DNA of 64,000 nucleotides from JAZDEY01 sp043808325 [NCBI: Candidatus Eiseniibacteriota bacterium] (GTDB lineage: Bacteria > Arandabacterota > Arandabacteria > Arandabacterales): positions 8,265 through 72,264 of the forward strand of contig JAZDEY010000082.1 of NCBI GenBank assembly GCA_043808325.1, read 5' to 3'. The notes under the pieces are model-generated. The model saw only the letters and a program-made list of their open reading frames with translations. It was not told where the DNA came from and did not search any database. The position numbers and the translations under genes are program-made. Positions 33,978 through 43,081 of the stretch are shown here, in pieces (positions within the stretch are counted from its first letter, which is position 1; the number at the start of each line of letters is the position of its first letter).

Positions 33978-35366
33978 ATGAAAGCCGACAAGACCACCGC
34001 AGGTATTCTGGTGCTGCTCTTTGCAGCAGGGTTCCTCCATTGGATATGGTTCTTGAACCACGGGGAGATGTCCTTCAAGGCCTACGACTGGGGGAAGGAG
34101 TTCCTGTACTACTCGGTCCTCAAGCAGGCGATCGCCACAGGCATGATACCCTATCATATCTCCCTTGCCTTTCAGAACAGCAACAGGTTCCTCGCGATCC
34201 CCGAGACCAATCTCTCGCCTCAGGTCCTCTTGCTGTCCTTTATGAATGTAGGGCTCTTCGTGGTTGTGAACACGCTCCTGCTCTATTCGGCGGGTTTCGT
34301 AGGTTGCCTTCTCCTCAAGAGGAGGTATAACCTTTCACTCCTGAGTTTCGCGGCATTCTTCCTGCTCTTTAACTTCAACGGTCACATAGTGGCACACATC
34401 GGTGTGGGCCATTCCATGTGGGTCGGCTATTTCCTGCTTCCTTTCTTGTTCCTCTTCATGCTGGAACTGCTGGAGGGAGAGCGGTGGGGGTCCCCGGCGC
34501 TGAAGATCGCACTTGTCTTGTTCGCGATTCTGCTTCAGGGCTCCTTCCATCTCTATGTCTGGTGCCTTATATTTCTCATGCTTCTCCTGGCTTTCAACTG
34601 GAGGTATCTGAAGCCGATTCTGCTCGCGATCGTACTGAGCGGGGTGTTATCGGCTTTCAGGCTGCTGCCGGCGCTATTCGCCCTGTGGGGCAAGAAGGAG
34701 AAGTTCATCTGGTCTTATCCCACTCCCCTGGAGCTGCTGGACGGACTCGCGACCATTCGGGACCGCACGCCCGACAGGTACCGCCCGTGGGGAACGGCCG
34801 GCTGGTGGGAATACGACATCTATATCGGGCTCGTCGGCCTCGCCGTGCTGGTGGGTTTCGGGCTATATCTGCGCCACAGCAAAGACCCCGAGCTCGAGAA
34901 ATACCGATACAGCGCGCTCGATCTGCCGATGTTCGTGATGACCCTGCTGTCGATCAGCTATTTCCACGCCTTCATCACGCGGATCCCGATCCCGCTCTTG
35001 AAGAGCGAGCGGGTCGCCACAAGATTCATAATCATCCCGGTAGTTCTGCTGGCACTTCTCGCCTCGATACGGATGGAACCGATTCTCCGCCGCGTCCGGC
35101 AGACCTTCAAATTCAAATTGATCGCGATCGGCGCCCTTGTGGTGATGGCGCTGGGGTTCCTGGATCACTCATTCCTGTGGTCCACGGCGAGGTTGGATCG
35201 CATGTTTGCGACCAAGGGTGGCGAGCTTACGGTCCCATCGATCCTGAGCGAGCCGGATGGCCTGTACAAGACCATCGTCGCCATATCCTTAGGTATAACG
35301 CTGCTCGCCCTGGCCGGCCTTGTCTACCTGGCCGTCAGACTCAGGGCAAAAGAGGAACGCGCCTGA
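33978..35366 (+). CDS. Polytopic membrane protein, GT-C-like
   Basis: A 462-residue inner-membrane protein with about 10-12 hydrophobic helices. The early loop 'YDWGKEFLYYSVLKQAIATG' and the segment 'NFNGHIVAHIGVGHSMWVG' resemble polyprenol-dependent glycosyltransferases of the GT-C fold and YfhO-like proteins, but I cannot name a family with certainty. It starts 57 bases after the methyltransferase and ends four bases before the convergent receiver-DHp gene. It could add sugars to envelope molecules. Confidence 0.7.
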   Translation: MKADKTTAGILVLLFAAGFLHWIWFLNHGEMSFKAYDWGKEFLYYSVLKQAIATGMIPYHISLAFQNSNRFLAIPETNLSPQVLLLSFMNVGLFVVVNTLLLYSAGFVGCLLLKRRYNLSLLSFAAFFLLFNFNGHIVAHIGVGHSMWVGYFLLPFLFLFMLELLEGERWGSPALKIALVLFAILLQGSFHLYVWCLIFLMLLLAFNWRYLKPILLAIVLSGVLSAFRLLPALFALWGKKEKFIWSYPTPLELLDGLATIRDRTPDRYRPWGTAGWWEYDIYIGLVGLAVLVGFGLYLRHSKDPELEKYRYSALDLPMFVMTLLSISYFHAFITRIPIPLLKSERVATRFIIIPVVLLALLASIRMEPILRRVRQTFKFKLIAIGALVVMALGFLDHSFLWSTARLDRMFATKGGELTVPSILSEPDGLYKTIVAISLGITLLALAGLVYLAVRLRAKEERA

Positions 35367-35370
35367 TCCC

Positions 35371-36105
35371 TTAGGAGCTCCAGCCGCAGGTCGGCAGCGA
35401 AGGGGTCAGCTCGGGAGTCGGCTGCTTCTCCGCCGTCTCGTCGGGGCCTAACTGAGAGGCCTTATCGATATCGATTATCTTGATCCCGTCGAGGTACTCG
35501 CGGGTTTCGTACCGCGTGATCGACTGGAGCTTGCTCGTGATCTGAGCCATGGTCTCGGTCGCTTCCTTGATCTTCAGCATCTTGTCGTGAAGCGGACCTG
35601 ACTGAGGAACCTGCTTCAGCACGAGCTCGGTGTATCCCGAGATCACCTGCATCGGCTGGTTGAACTCGTGACAGGTCGCTCCGGCCATCTCAACCACGCC
35701 CCGCAGTTTCTCGCGCTGCATCAGCTCATTGTGCATATCGAGGATACGCCGGCCGGCACGAACACGCACGTTGAGCTCATGCGGGTTGAAAGGTTTGGTG
35801 ACATAGTCGTCGGCGCCCGCCTCGATCCCCTCAACGATGTCTTCCTTCTGGTCCCGCGCGGTCAGAAGCACAATGTATATGTAATCCTTACGCTGCTGTT
35901 TGCGCACTTCCCTGCAGATCTGTACGCCATCAACGCCGGGCATCATCCAGTTGAGAATAGCCAGCTTGGGCGAGTCCTCGCGCTCAAGCACTCGCAGGGC
36001 CTCGGTGCCGTTGGAGCAGGTGATCACCTGGTAACCCCACATCACCAGCTTGCGTTCCAGAAGTCGTCTTGATACTGCGTCATCTTCAGCTATCAGGATC
36101 TTCAT
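35371..36105 (-). CDS. Pseudo-receiver fused to a histidine-kinase dimerisation domain
   Basis: A 244-residue cytoplasmic signalling protein. Residues 1-118 form a receiver domain with intact acidic pocket ('LIAEDDAV') and Lys104 ('YVTKPFNPHE'), but the phosphoacceptor position reads Asn52 in 'AILNWMMPGVDG' (codon AAC). Residues about 132-205 form a HisKA-type dimerisation helix pair with H-box 'CHEFNQPMQVISGY' (His146). No ATPase domain follows; the last 45 residues are unstructured-looking. The gene overlaps the end of the upstream hybrid kinase by four bases, so the two are coupled and likely interact. It may be a phosphotransfer partner or an allosteric subunit. Confidence 0.85.
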   Translation of the reverse strand: MKILIAEDDAVSRRLLERKLVMWGYQVITCSNGTEALRVLEREDSPKLAILNWMMPGVDGVQICREVRKQQRKDYIYIVLLTARDQKEDIVEGIEAGADDYVTKPFNPHELNVRVRAGRRILDMHNELMQREKLRGVVEMAGATCHEFNQPMQVISGYTELVLKQVPQSGPLHDKMLKIKEATETMAQITSKLQSITRYETREYLDGIKIIDIDKASQLGPDETAEKQPTPELTPSLPTCGWSS

Positions 36106-39100
36106 TGTGAGTCCCTCCCTAGTGCGACCAGAGCCGGTTTGAGGCGTTCGAGTTCGTCTTCCAGTTTCGCGCAGGCCGATTCGGCCTCGTCAAGCGGGCC
36201 GTTGCGCCCTATTTGCTCAAGCCGCATGGCCGCCTCGAAGGCAGCCTTTGCGGCAAAGTTGCCGACTGAACCCTTGACCGTGTGAGCAGCCCGTTCGATC
36301 TCCACCGGGTCCCTGTGCGCCACCGCCTCGCGTACACGCGAGACCAGGCTCGGGCACTGCTCTACAAACATTCCCGCAATCTCCTTCAGGAGCTCGACAT
36401 CACCCTCCAGATGTGCGAGTGCGCCAAGCCAGTCGATCACGTCCTGGTCCTGGCGGACCCCAGCCACGCCGACTTTCGGCCTGACCTCCCCCGAAGCGAT
36501 GTTCTCAACGGCTTCCAGGAGTTCCTGTGCCCTGATCGGCTTGGAGACATAGCCGTCCATTCCGGTCTCCAGGCAGCGTTCCCGATCGCCCTTCATCGCG
36601 TGTGCGGTCATCGCAATTATCGGGATATGGCCGCCCGACTTCTTCTCCTTCTCACGAATCGCGGCGGTTGCCTCGAAGCCGTCGACCTCGGGCATCTGCA
36701 CGTCCATCAGCACCAGATCGAAGCGGTCCTTTTCGAGCGCGATCAAGGCCTCACCTCCGTTGGTCGCGACCACCAGGGTATGTCCGCGCTTCTCAAGCAT
36801 GCGCACGACCAGCTTGACGTTGACCGGGCTGTCCTCGGCAACAAGAATGTGGAGACTTCGGCGGTTCTCGCGAAGTGTATGCTGCGTCACGAGCAGGGGC
36901 TGCTCGGCTCCCCGATCGCGCTTGCCGAGAGTCAGCATTACCGCTTCCCAGAGATCGGATTGTTTGATCGGCTTCATCAGATATGCGGCGATTCCCAATT
37001 CACGGCATCTTGCGCCATCGCCCGTCCTCCCACCCGATGTCAGCAGGATCAACACCGTGCCGGCCAAGTCCTTGTTGCTCTTTATGTGCTCGCAAAGCCT
37101 GAACCCGTCCATCTCCGGCATCCTGCCATCGACTATTCCCATGACGTAGGGTTCGCCGGCTCTGTGTGCCTCTTCCATCTCCTTGAGTGCGGCCTCGCCG
37201 CTCTCCACGCTCTTGGGTCTCATGTGCCAGTGGGTAAGCATTTCCTCAAGAAGCTGCCTGCTCCTGGCATTATCGTCGACAATCAAGACCCGAAGGCCCT
37301 CGATGTCCACGATCTCAGCGAGCATCGTCTTCATTGCCGAGCCTTTCTGAAGAGGAAACTCGACGATGAAGTAGAACATGCTTCCCTTTCCTGCTTCACT
37401 TTCCACGCCGATCTCGCCGCCCATCATCTCCACAAGCCGCTTCGAGATCGCAAGACCCAATCCCGTCCCGCCATACCTGCGCGTGGTGGAGCCGTCCACC
37501 TGCGTGAACTTATCGAAGATCACTGCCTGGCGGTCCTCGGGAATGCCGATACCGGTGTCCCTGATCTCGAACCGGATGGTTGCCGTGTCCTGGGTCTCCG
37601 CATCCAGCTTGGCTTCGACCGCAACCTCACCCTTCTCGGTGAACTTGACGGCATTCCCGGCTAGATTCAGCATGATCTGCCGGAGCCTACCGGGATCGCC
37701 CCGCAACCTGGTCGGAACACGGTGATCGACAAAGCAGCTGAGCTCGATGCCCTTCTCGTCCGTTCTTTGCTTGAGGATGTCGCCGATGCTCTCAACGACG
37801 CTTACCAGATCGAAGTCGATCTTTTCGAGATCCATCCTGCCGGCCTCAATCTTGGAGAAGTCGAGGATGTCGTTGATCACGGTAAGGAGGGCGGCTCCGC
37901 TGCTATAGATGGTTTCGACGAAGTCTCGTTGCTCTTTGTTGAGGACTTCATCCTCGAGCAGAAGCTGCGAGAAACCCAATATGCCATTCAGAGGCGTGCG
38001 AATCTCGTGACTCATCATCGCGAGGAATTCACTCTTGGCGGCGTTCGCGGACTTTGCCTGGGCAGTCATGTCCTGCGCGACTGTGGTCGCTTCCTCAAGG
38101 TGTCGGTTAGTGTCGGTCAGCTCGCGGTTTGCCCGTTCGGCGGAATCCTTTGCGGTCTTGAGTTCCAGCTCGGCCGACTTGCGCTCGGTGATGTCCTGGG
38201 CCACGCAGACTATGCCCTCAACCGTGCCGTCGTCGTTGACCATGACCGAGCTTGAGAATGAGACCGGTATTCGCCGCCCGTCCTTGGCGATGTAGACCCT
38301 CTCGACGAAAGTCTCTGGGACACCAGCGACGGGCAAGCCCGTAATGGGCTGGTCCTGGGGCGGCTGGTCTGGGCATGACTGGCCGCTCAATGACTTGCCG
38401 GGGCTGCCCTCGCTGGCGCCCGCCTGTTCTAAGGAGGTCCTGCCATCTGCTTCATCGACGAGAAGCGATCCGAGAGGGTTTCCCACAAGATCACCTTCTT
38501 GGTATCCCAAGAGATCGAGGGTGGCCTGGTTCACGCTTCTTATCGTCCCATCAGGATTGACTATGACAAGCGTATCCATCATGGATCTGATTATGTTGTC
38601 CACGTACCGTTTGGAGACCGTGGTCTTGATCAGTCCCTCTGTCATAAGATTGAACGATCCCACCAAGTCGCCGATCTCGTCTGTGACCGAGGATGGAATC
38701 TCTATCTTCTGGTTGAGATTCCCCTTGGCCACCTCCGCCGCACGGAGCGAGAGCGTTTTGATCGGGCCGACGATTCTACGGATCAGGAAGGTGAGCACCA
38801 CCAGCAGCAAGACGAAAGCCGCAACTCCGGTAACAAGCGCCTTCAACCATTGGACCTGAGCCGCCCGTGCGGTTGACGACAGGGACATCGCCACCTGCTG
38901 GCCCCCCGATATCGTGAGCCGGTTCAGATCCCCGACAAGCGCCTTCTCGAAGGCGGATGCTGCTTGCGCCCGCGCCGCGGTCTCCTCACCATAGGCGCGA
39001 CGGAACTGCGGCGATATGCGCTCCGCCTCTATTACCCTCTTGGTGTGCTCGACGGCCGCTGCGTAGTACCCGTTGAAATCCTCAGTAAGTTTGCTCAGTC

Positions 39101-39455
39101 TGGGCCGCTCGGGCTCGGGCGCTGCGTGCACCATCTTCTCGGCATGCGCGAGAAATATGACCTTCTCCTGCTCGCATTTATCGATCAGGGACCTGTCCTT
39201 GGTCCTGGCTGCCTTGTCGAGAAGGGCCGAAATGTCCTGGAAGTAGTCAATCAGATGGAACGCTTCGGTATACTGCTGGAATGCGGACAACTCGACTTCA
39301 CGGAGCTCGGCGGTCACCTGCCGGGCGGTGGTATAGCTCATGTAGATCACAATCGCCATCGCCGCGACAAAGCCGGCCAGCAAGAGGCCGAACTTGACCT
39401 TAAGGGGGAAACGAAAGCCGGTCATGCGCAATACACTCGATCTGAAGCTGTTCAT
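36102..39455 (-). CDS. Hybrid sensor histidine kinase with two receivers and an Hpt domain
   Basis: A 1117-residue membrane phosphorelay kinase of BarA/ArcB-like layout. Two transmembrane helices (about 22-42 and 205-227) flank a periplasmic helical sensor; then HAMP, a PAS domain ('LVIVNPDGTIRSVNQATLDL'), HisKA with H-box 'MSHEIRTPLNGILGF', and HATPase with 'NLAGNAVKFTEKG', 'DTGIGIPEDR' and 'GTGLGLAI'. Receiver 1 has Asp in 'IVDGRMPEMDG', receiver 2 in 'LMDVQMPEVDG'. A C-terminal Hpt domain has its His in 'AAHTVKGSVGNFA'. All phosphotransfer residues are present. A Gln/Pro/Ser-rich insert of about 50 residues splits the PAS region. No output regulator with DNA-binding domain lies nearby; the overlapping partner is the receiver-DHp protein. 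Confidence 0.95.
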   Translation of the reverse strand: MNSFRSSVLRMTGFRFPLKVKFGLLLAGFVAAMAIVIYMSYTTARQVTAELREVELSAFQQYTEAFHLIDYFQDISALLDKAARTKDRSLIDKCEQEKVIFLAHAEKMVHAAPEPERPRLSKLTEDFNGYYAAAVEHTKRVIEAERISPQFRRAYGEETAARAQAASAFEKALVGDLNRLTISGGQQVAMSLSSTARAAQVQWLKALVTGVAAFVLLLVVLTFLIRRIVGPIKTLSLRAAEVAKGNLNQKIEIPSSVTDEIGDLVGSFNLMTEGLIKTTVSKRYVDNIIRSMMDTLVIVNPDGTIRSVNQATLDLLGYQEGDLVGNPLGSLLVDEADGRTSLEQAGASEGSPGKSLSGQSCPDQPPQDQPITGLPVAGVPETFVERVYIAKDGRRIPVSFSSSVMVNDDGTVEGIVCVAQDITERKSAELELKTAKDSAERANRELTDTNRHLEEATTVAQDMTAQAKSANAAKSEFLAMMSHEIRTPLNGILGFSQLLLEDEVLNKEQRDFVETIYSSGAALLTVINDILDFSKIEAGRMDLEKIDFDLVSVVESIGDILKQRTDEKGIELSCFVDHRVPTRLRGDPGRLRQIMLNLAGNAVKFTEKGEVAVEAKLDAETQDTATIRFEIRDTGIGIPEDRQAVIFDKFTQVDGSTTRRYGGTGLGLAISKRLVEMMGGEIGVESEAGKGSMFYFIVEFPLQKGSAMKTMLAEIVDIEGLRVLIVDDNARSRQLLEEMLTHWHMRPKSVESGEAALKEMEEAHRAGEPYVMGIVDGRMPEMDGFRLCEHIKSNKDLAGTVLILLTSGGRTGDGARCRELGIAAYLMKPIKQSDLWEAVMLTLGKRDRGAEQPLLVTQHTLRENRRSLHILVAEDSPVNVKLVVRMLEKRGHTLVVATNGGEALIALEKDRFDLVLMDVQMPEVDGFEATAAIREKEKKSGGHIPIIAMTAHAMKGDRERCLETGMDGYVSKPIRAQELLEAVENIASGEVRPKVGVAGVRQDQDVIDWLGALAHLEGDVELLKEIAGMFVEQCPSLVSRVREAVAHRDPVEIERAAHTVKGSVGNFAAKAAFEAAMRLEQIGRNGPLDEAESACAKLEDELERLKPALVALGRDSQ

Positions 39456-39665
39456 GCGGCGACTCCATGTCCCAGGGACGGTCTTGGGTCTTGTTACTCG
39501 CTGGTTATATCGGCAGATTCAGGTCTTTAGGATAGCTGTTTTGGGGGTCCCGGTGGACCCGACAATGCCGCGTATCAACCCGCAGAAGATCGCGGGCTTG
39601 CCGGTTCGAGCGGTCTGGTGGTTCTCCGGAGTCAGTCGGAATTCGATGCAATCGGTCCGTGCCAA

Positions 39666-40445
39666 TCACGCTCCCAGGTAGGCCTCACGGACTCGCGGGT
39701 TCTCGTGGAGACTCGTCCCGGGGCCGTCGAGCGTGATCCTGCCGGTCTCGAGAACATAGGCATAGTGCGCGATGGAGAGCGCCTTGTGCGCGTTTTGCTC
39801 CACCAGCAAGATGCTTGTGCCCTGCGAATTGATTTCCTTTATTATCGCGAATATCTCGTTCACGAGTATCGGGGAGAGACCCATTGAGGGCTCATCCAGC
39901 ATCAGAAGCCGGGGCTGCGACATCAGCCCACGCCCCATCGCGAGCATCTGCAGTTCGCCGCCCGAGAGAGTTCCCGCCGATTGGGACAAGCGTTCGCGGA
40001 GTCGGGGAAACGACTCGAAGACCCGCTGCATCGCCTTGTCTATTCTTGCCCGGTCATCGATCAAGTAGGCCCCCACCCGCAGATTCTCGAATACCGTGAG
40101 GTTCGCAAACGGCTTCCGCCCCTCGGGCACGTGAGCGATACCGAGGCCGGCGACCTTGTGGCCGACTAGATTGGTTATGTCTTTCCCATCAAAGGCAACC
40201 TTGCCCGCCCCGGCACGGATTGCGCCCGAGATTGTCTTGAGGGTCGTGCTCTTGCCGGCGCCGTTGGCACCGATCAGGGCGACGATTTCATTCTGACACA
40301 CGTCCAGCGATATCCCCTGCACGGCATTTATGGCGCCGTAGGACACTTCCAGATTCTTGATCTCCAGGAGCTTCTGGCTACGCTCCAAGTGCCGGCCCCT
40401 TTCCAAGCCACACTCGCCCAGGCCGTCTCCCGCAAGGAGAGACAC
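39666..40445 (-). CDS. livF: Branched-chain amino-acid ABC transporter ATPase LivF
   Basis: Cytoplasmic ATPase of a hydrophobic amino-acid ABC importer. Walker A is 'ALIGANGAGKSTTLKT', the ABC signature 'AGTLSGGELQMLAMGRGL' and Walker B 'LLMLDEPSMGLSP', with switch His in 'LLVEQNA'-type region. LivF markers 'GIAHVPEGRKPFANLTVFEN' are present. The start is uncertain: GTG 40445 is given, but TTG 40388 with AAAGGGG upstream would fit the family N-terminus better. Last gene of livKHMGF, 13 bases after livG. Confidence 0.93.
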   Translation of the reverse strand: MSLLAGDGLGECGLERGRHLERSQKLLEIKNLEVSYGAINAVQGISLDVCQNEIVALIGANGAGKSTTLKTISGAIRAGAGKVAFDGKDITNLVGHKVAGLGIAHVPEGRKPFANLTVFENLRVGAYLIDDRARIDKAMQRVFESFPRLRERLSQSAGTLSGGELQMLAMGRGLMSQPRLLMLDEPSMGLSPILVNEIFAIIKEINSQGTSILLVEQNAHKALSIAHYAYVLETGRITLDGPGTSLHENPRVREAYLGA

Positions 40446-40458
40446 CGTCGGCGAGGGC

Positions 40459-41226
40459 TCAGTCTCCCTTCCCGAGGTAGGCTTCGATTACCTTGGGATC
40501 GCTCTGAACTTCCTTGGGACTTCCCTCGGCGATCTTCTCGCCGAAATCCATGACGGCAACACGTTCGCAGATCGACATTACTACCCTCATCTGATGTTCT
40601 ATCAGGAGAATAGTCAATTTGAACCGCTCGCGGATGAAGCGAATCAATTCCATCAGATTGACGGTCTCCTGCGGATTCATGCCTGCGGCGGGTTCATCGA
40701 GCAGAAGCAATTTGGCGTCGGTCGCAAGTGCCCGGGCGATCTCCAGCCGGCGCTGCTCGCCGTAGGGAAGGTTGCTGGCGATTTCGTGTGCTCGCGTCTG
40801 GAGATTCAGAACCTCGAGAATCTCCGCAGCCTTCTCTGCTACCGAAAGTTCCTCCCTCGCGAACCCTCTCGTTCGTATGATAGCCGAGACAAGACCATAA
40901 TTAACGTGCATATGATGGGCAATCTTGATGTTGTCGATCACAGTGAGACCGCTGAAGAGCCTGATGTTCTGGAACGTCCGCGCAATCCCCCGCTGAGCTA
41001 TCTCATAGGGCTTGAGGCCGGTGATCGACGCGCCGCGAAGCATGATGTCACCCTGGTCGGGAAGATAGATCCCTGTGATAAGGTTGAAGACCGTGGTCTT
41101 TCCGGCCCCATTGGGGCCGATCAAGCCCACCAGTGCGCCCTCTTCGATCGCCAGGTCGAAGGCGGAGACAGCCCTGAGACCGCCGAAGTACTTGGTCATT
41201 CCGCTGATTCTGAGGATCGGCTTCAT
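40459..41226 (-). CDS. livG: Branched-chain amino-acid ABC transporter ATPase LivG
   Basis: Second ATPase of the importer, 255 residues from ATG 41226. Walker A 'GLIGPNGAGKTTVFNLI', signature region 'SNLPYGEQRRLEIARALATD', Walker B 'LLLLDEPAAGMNPQE' and H-loop 'ILLIEHQM'. The motif 'GIARTFQNIRLFSGLTV' is typical of LivG. The start overlaps the livM stop codon by four bases (ATGA). Confidence 0.94.
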   Translation of the reverse strand: MKPILRISGMTKYFGGLRAVSAFDLAIEEGALVGLIGPNGAGKTTVFNLITGIYLPDQGDIMLRGASITGLKPYEIAQRGIARTFQNIRLFSGLTVIDNIKIAHHMHVNYGLVSAIIRTRGFAREELSVAEKAAEILEVLNLQTRAHEIASNLPYGEQRRLEIARALATDAKLLLLDEPAAGMNPQETVNLMELIRFIRERFKLTILLIEHQMRVVMSICERVAVMDFGEKIAEGSPKEVQSDPKVIEAYLGKGD

Positions 41227-42173
41227 TTGTCTCTCGGTTTCAAGAAGCTGAATTCCATGCCCCCCCAGAGCCCCCTGGGCCGCAGGATCATCACTATAAT
41301 CAGAAGCAGCGGATAGATAACCAGGCGCCAATCAAGGATCTGTGGAGGCAGAAGGACGCGCAGGCCTTCCAGCAGGAAGGTCCAACCGACAGCCGCAATC
41401 AGCGTGCCGGATATGCTGCCAAGCCCGCCCAGGACAACGATCAAGAGAACGTCGATCGATTTGAGAAAATCGAAATTCGACGGATGTAGGAACGAGTACA
41501 GATGCGCATAGAGCACACCGGCCACTCCGGCAAACATGCAACCCATGACAAAACCCATGGTCTTATAACGCGTGGTGTTTACGCCAACCGACTCCGAGGC
41601 GATTTCATCTTCCCGAATCGAGATACAGGCCCGGCCGATGCTCGAATAAACGAAGTTGCGGATCACGGCGACCGCTCCGAGCGCCATGAAGAACGTCCAC
41701 GTGACGTTGGTGATCTTCGGTATGCCCAGCATCCCGCGGGAGCCGCCGAGTTTCGGGATCACGGCATCGGCGTTGTCGAACAGCACCTTGACTATGATCC
41801 CGAAGGCAAGTGTGGCGATTCCCAGATAATCGGATTTGAGTCGCAGGATGGGAAGTCCTATCAGGAAGGCGATCAGGCCCACAAACACGGCCGCCGCCAC
41901 CATCGCTACGATGAAGACCGGGATCCCGCCGCCCGCGAAAGACTTGGTGATGAGGGCAGAAGTATAGGCTCCGATCCCATAGAAGGCTGCGTGACCCAGC
42001 GAGAACTGGCCAGTGTAACCATAGATTAGATTCAGTCCCAGGGCGGATATCGTCATTATCAAAGCAAACTGAATGATCTGCTGCCAGTAGGGGTTGATCA
42101 ACCCGGCGGCAATAAGAATCATGAGTACGGCATAACCGCACAGGGCGACAGCCGGGGCCAGGAACCGTCTCAT
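41223..42173 (-). CDS. livM: Branched-chain amino-acid ABC transporter permease LivM
   Basis: A 316-residue inner-membrane permease with about nine helices. LivM family segments are 'LGLNLIYGYTGQFSLGHAAF' near residue 45 and 'AIREDEIASESVGVN'-like loop ('SIREDEIASESVGV') that contacts the ATPase. It overlaps livH by four bases upstream and livG by four bases downstream, showing tight translational coupling. Confidence 0.95.
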   Translation of the reverse strand: MRRFLAPAVALCGYAVLMILIAAGLINPYWQQIIQFALIMTISALGLNLIYGYTGQFSLGHAAFYGIGAYTSALITKSFAGGGIPVFIVAMVAAAVFVGLIAFLIGLPILRLKSDYLGIATLAFGIIVKVLFDNADAVIPKLGGSRGMLGIPKITNVTWTFFMALGAVAVIRNFVYSSIGRACISIREDEIASESVGVNTTRYKTMGFVMGCMFAGVAGVLYAHLYSFLHPSNFDFLKSIDVLLIVVLGGLGSISGTLIAAVGWTFLLEGLRVLLPPQILDWRLVIYPLLLIIVMILRPRGLWGGMEFSFLKPRDK

Positions 42174-43054
42174 ACTTTCTCAATCCCCTTCTTTCCCAGA
42201 AGGCCGGTCGGTTTGAAGATCAGCACTATGATCAAGATCGAGAAGGCAACCGCATCGCGCATGGTCGAGGAGACAAAGGCAGACGTCATGGTTTCGACGA
42301 CTCCCATGATAACGGCGCCGAGCATTGCCCCGGGGATATTGCCGATGCCTCCAAGGACCGCAGCGACAAACGCCTTGAGCCCGGGCATGATTCCCATGAA
42401 CGGATTGATCTGGGGATAGGCAATGCCGTAGAGAACCCCGCCGGCAGCAGCCAGAGCCGAGCCCATGCCGAACGTGAGCGAGATGATTCGGTCGACGTTT
42501 ATGCCCATCAGGCTCGCAGTCTCTCGGTCGAAGGAGACCGCCCTCATTGCCATCCCCACCTTGGTCCGTTGCACAATATACTGGAGGATAATCATAAGTG
42601 CGATCGCCACGGCGAAGACGATCACCTGGATCGTGGAGACGCAAACGCCGCCCAGCTGGTAGGTGACCACCTTGAAGGGCCTCGGAAAGGCAAGGTAGTT
42701 CGGGCCGAAAACGAACTTGAGGCTTGTGAAGTACTCCAAGAATAGGGAAACACCCATCGCGGTGATAAGAGCCGCAATCCGCGGCGCCGCCCGCAGGGGC
42801 TTGTAGGCGACCCGCTCGATGGTGATACCCAGGATCGCGCACCCGACCATCGCACATGCCATCGCGACCGGGAAGGGAAGATGAAACCGCATGATGCCGT
42901 AGTAGCCAAGGAAGGCGCCGACCATGAAGACGTCGCCATGAGCGAAATTGATCAGCCGGACGATCCCGTAAACCATGGTGTAGCCGAGGGCGATCAACGC
43001 ATAAACGAAGCCGAGCTGGAGCCCGTTTATCAGCTGCTGGAGAAAGTATGACAT
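42170..43054 (-). CDS. livH: Branched-chain amino-acid ABC transporter permease LivH
   Basis: A 294-residue permease with about eight helices. The N-terminal 'QQLINGLQLGFVYALIALGY' and 'YGIVRLINFAHGDVFMVGA' are diagnostic of LivH, as is the coupling loop 'MRAVSFDRETASLMGINVDR'. It follows livK by 27 bases and overlaps livM by four. Confidence 0.95.
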   Translation of the reverse strand: MSYFLQQLINGLQLGFVYALIALGYTMVYGIVRLINFAHGDVFMVGAFLGYYGIMRFHLPFPVAMACAMVGCAILGITIERVAYKPLRAAPRIAALITAMGVSLFLEYFTSLKFVFGPNYLAFPRPFKVVTYQLGGVCVSTIQVIVFAVAIALMIILQYIVQRTKVGMAMRAVSFDRETASLMGINVDRIISLTFGMGSALAAAGGVLYGIAYPQINPFMGIMPGLKAFVAAVLGGIGNIPGAMLGAVIMGVVETMTSAFVSSTMRDAVAFSILIIVLIFKPTGLLGKKGIEKV

Positions 43055-43081
43055 GCGTACCTTGTTGCCGCCGTGGGTCCC

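Noticed and set aside
36282-37664. 460-residue reading frame opposite the hybrid kinase
   Set aside because: The kinase strand has uninterrupted domain motifs through this stretch; the opposite frame has atypical composition and no motif.
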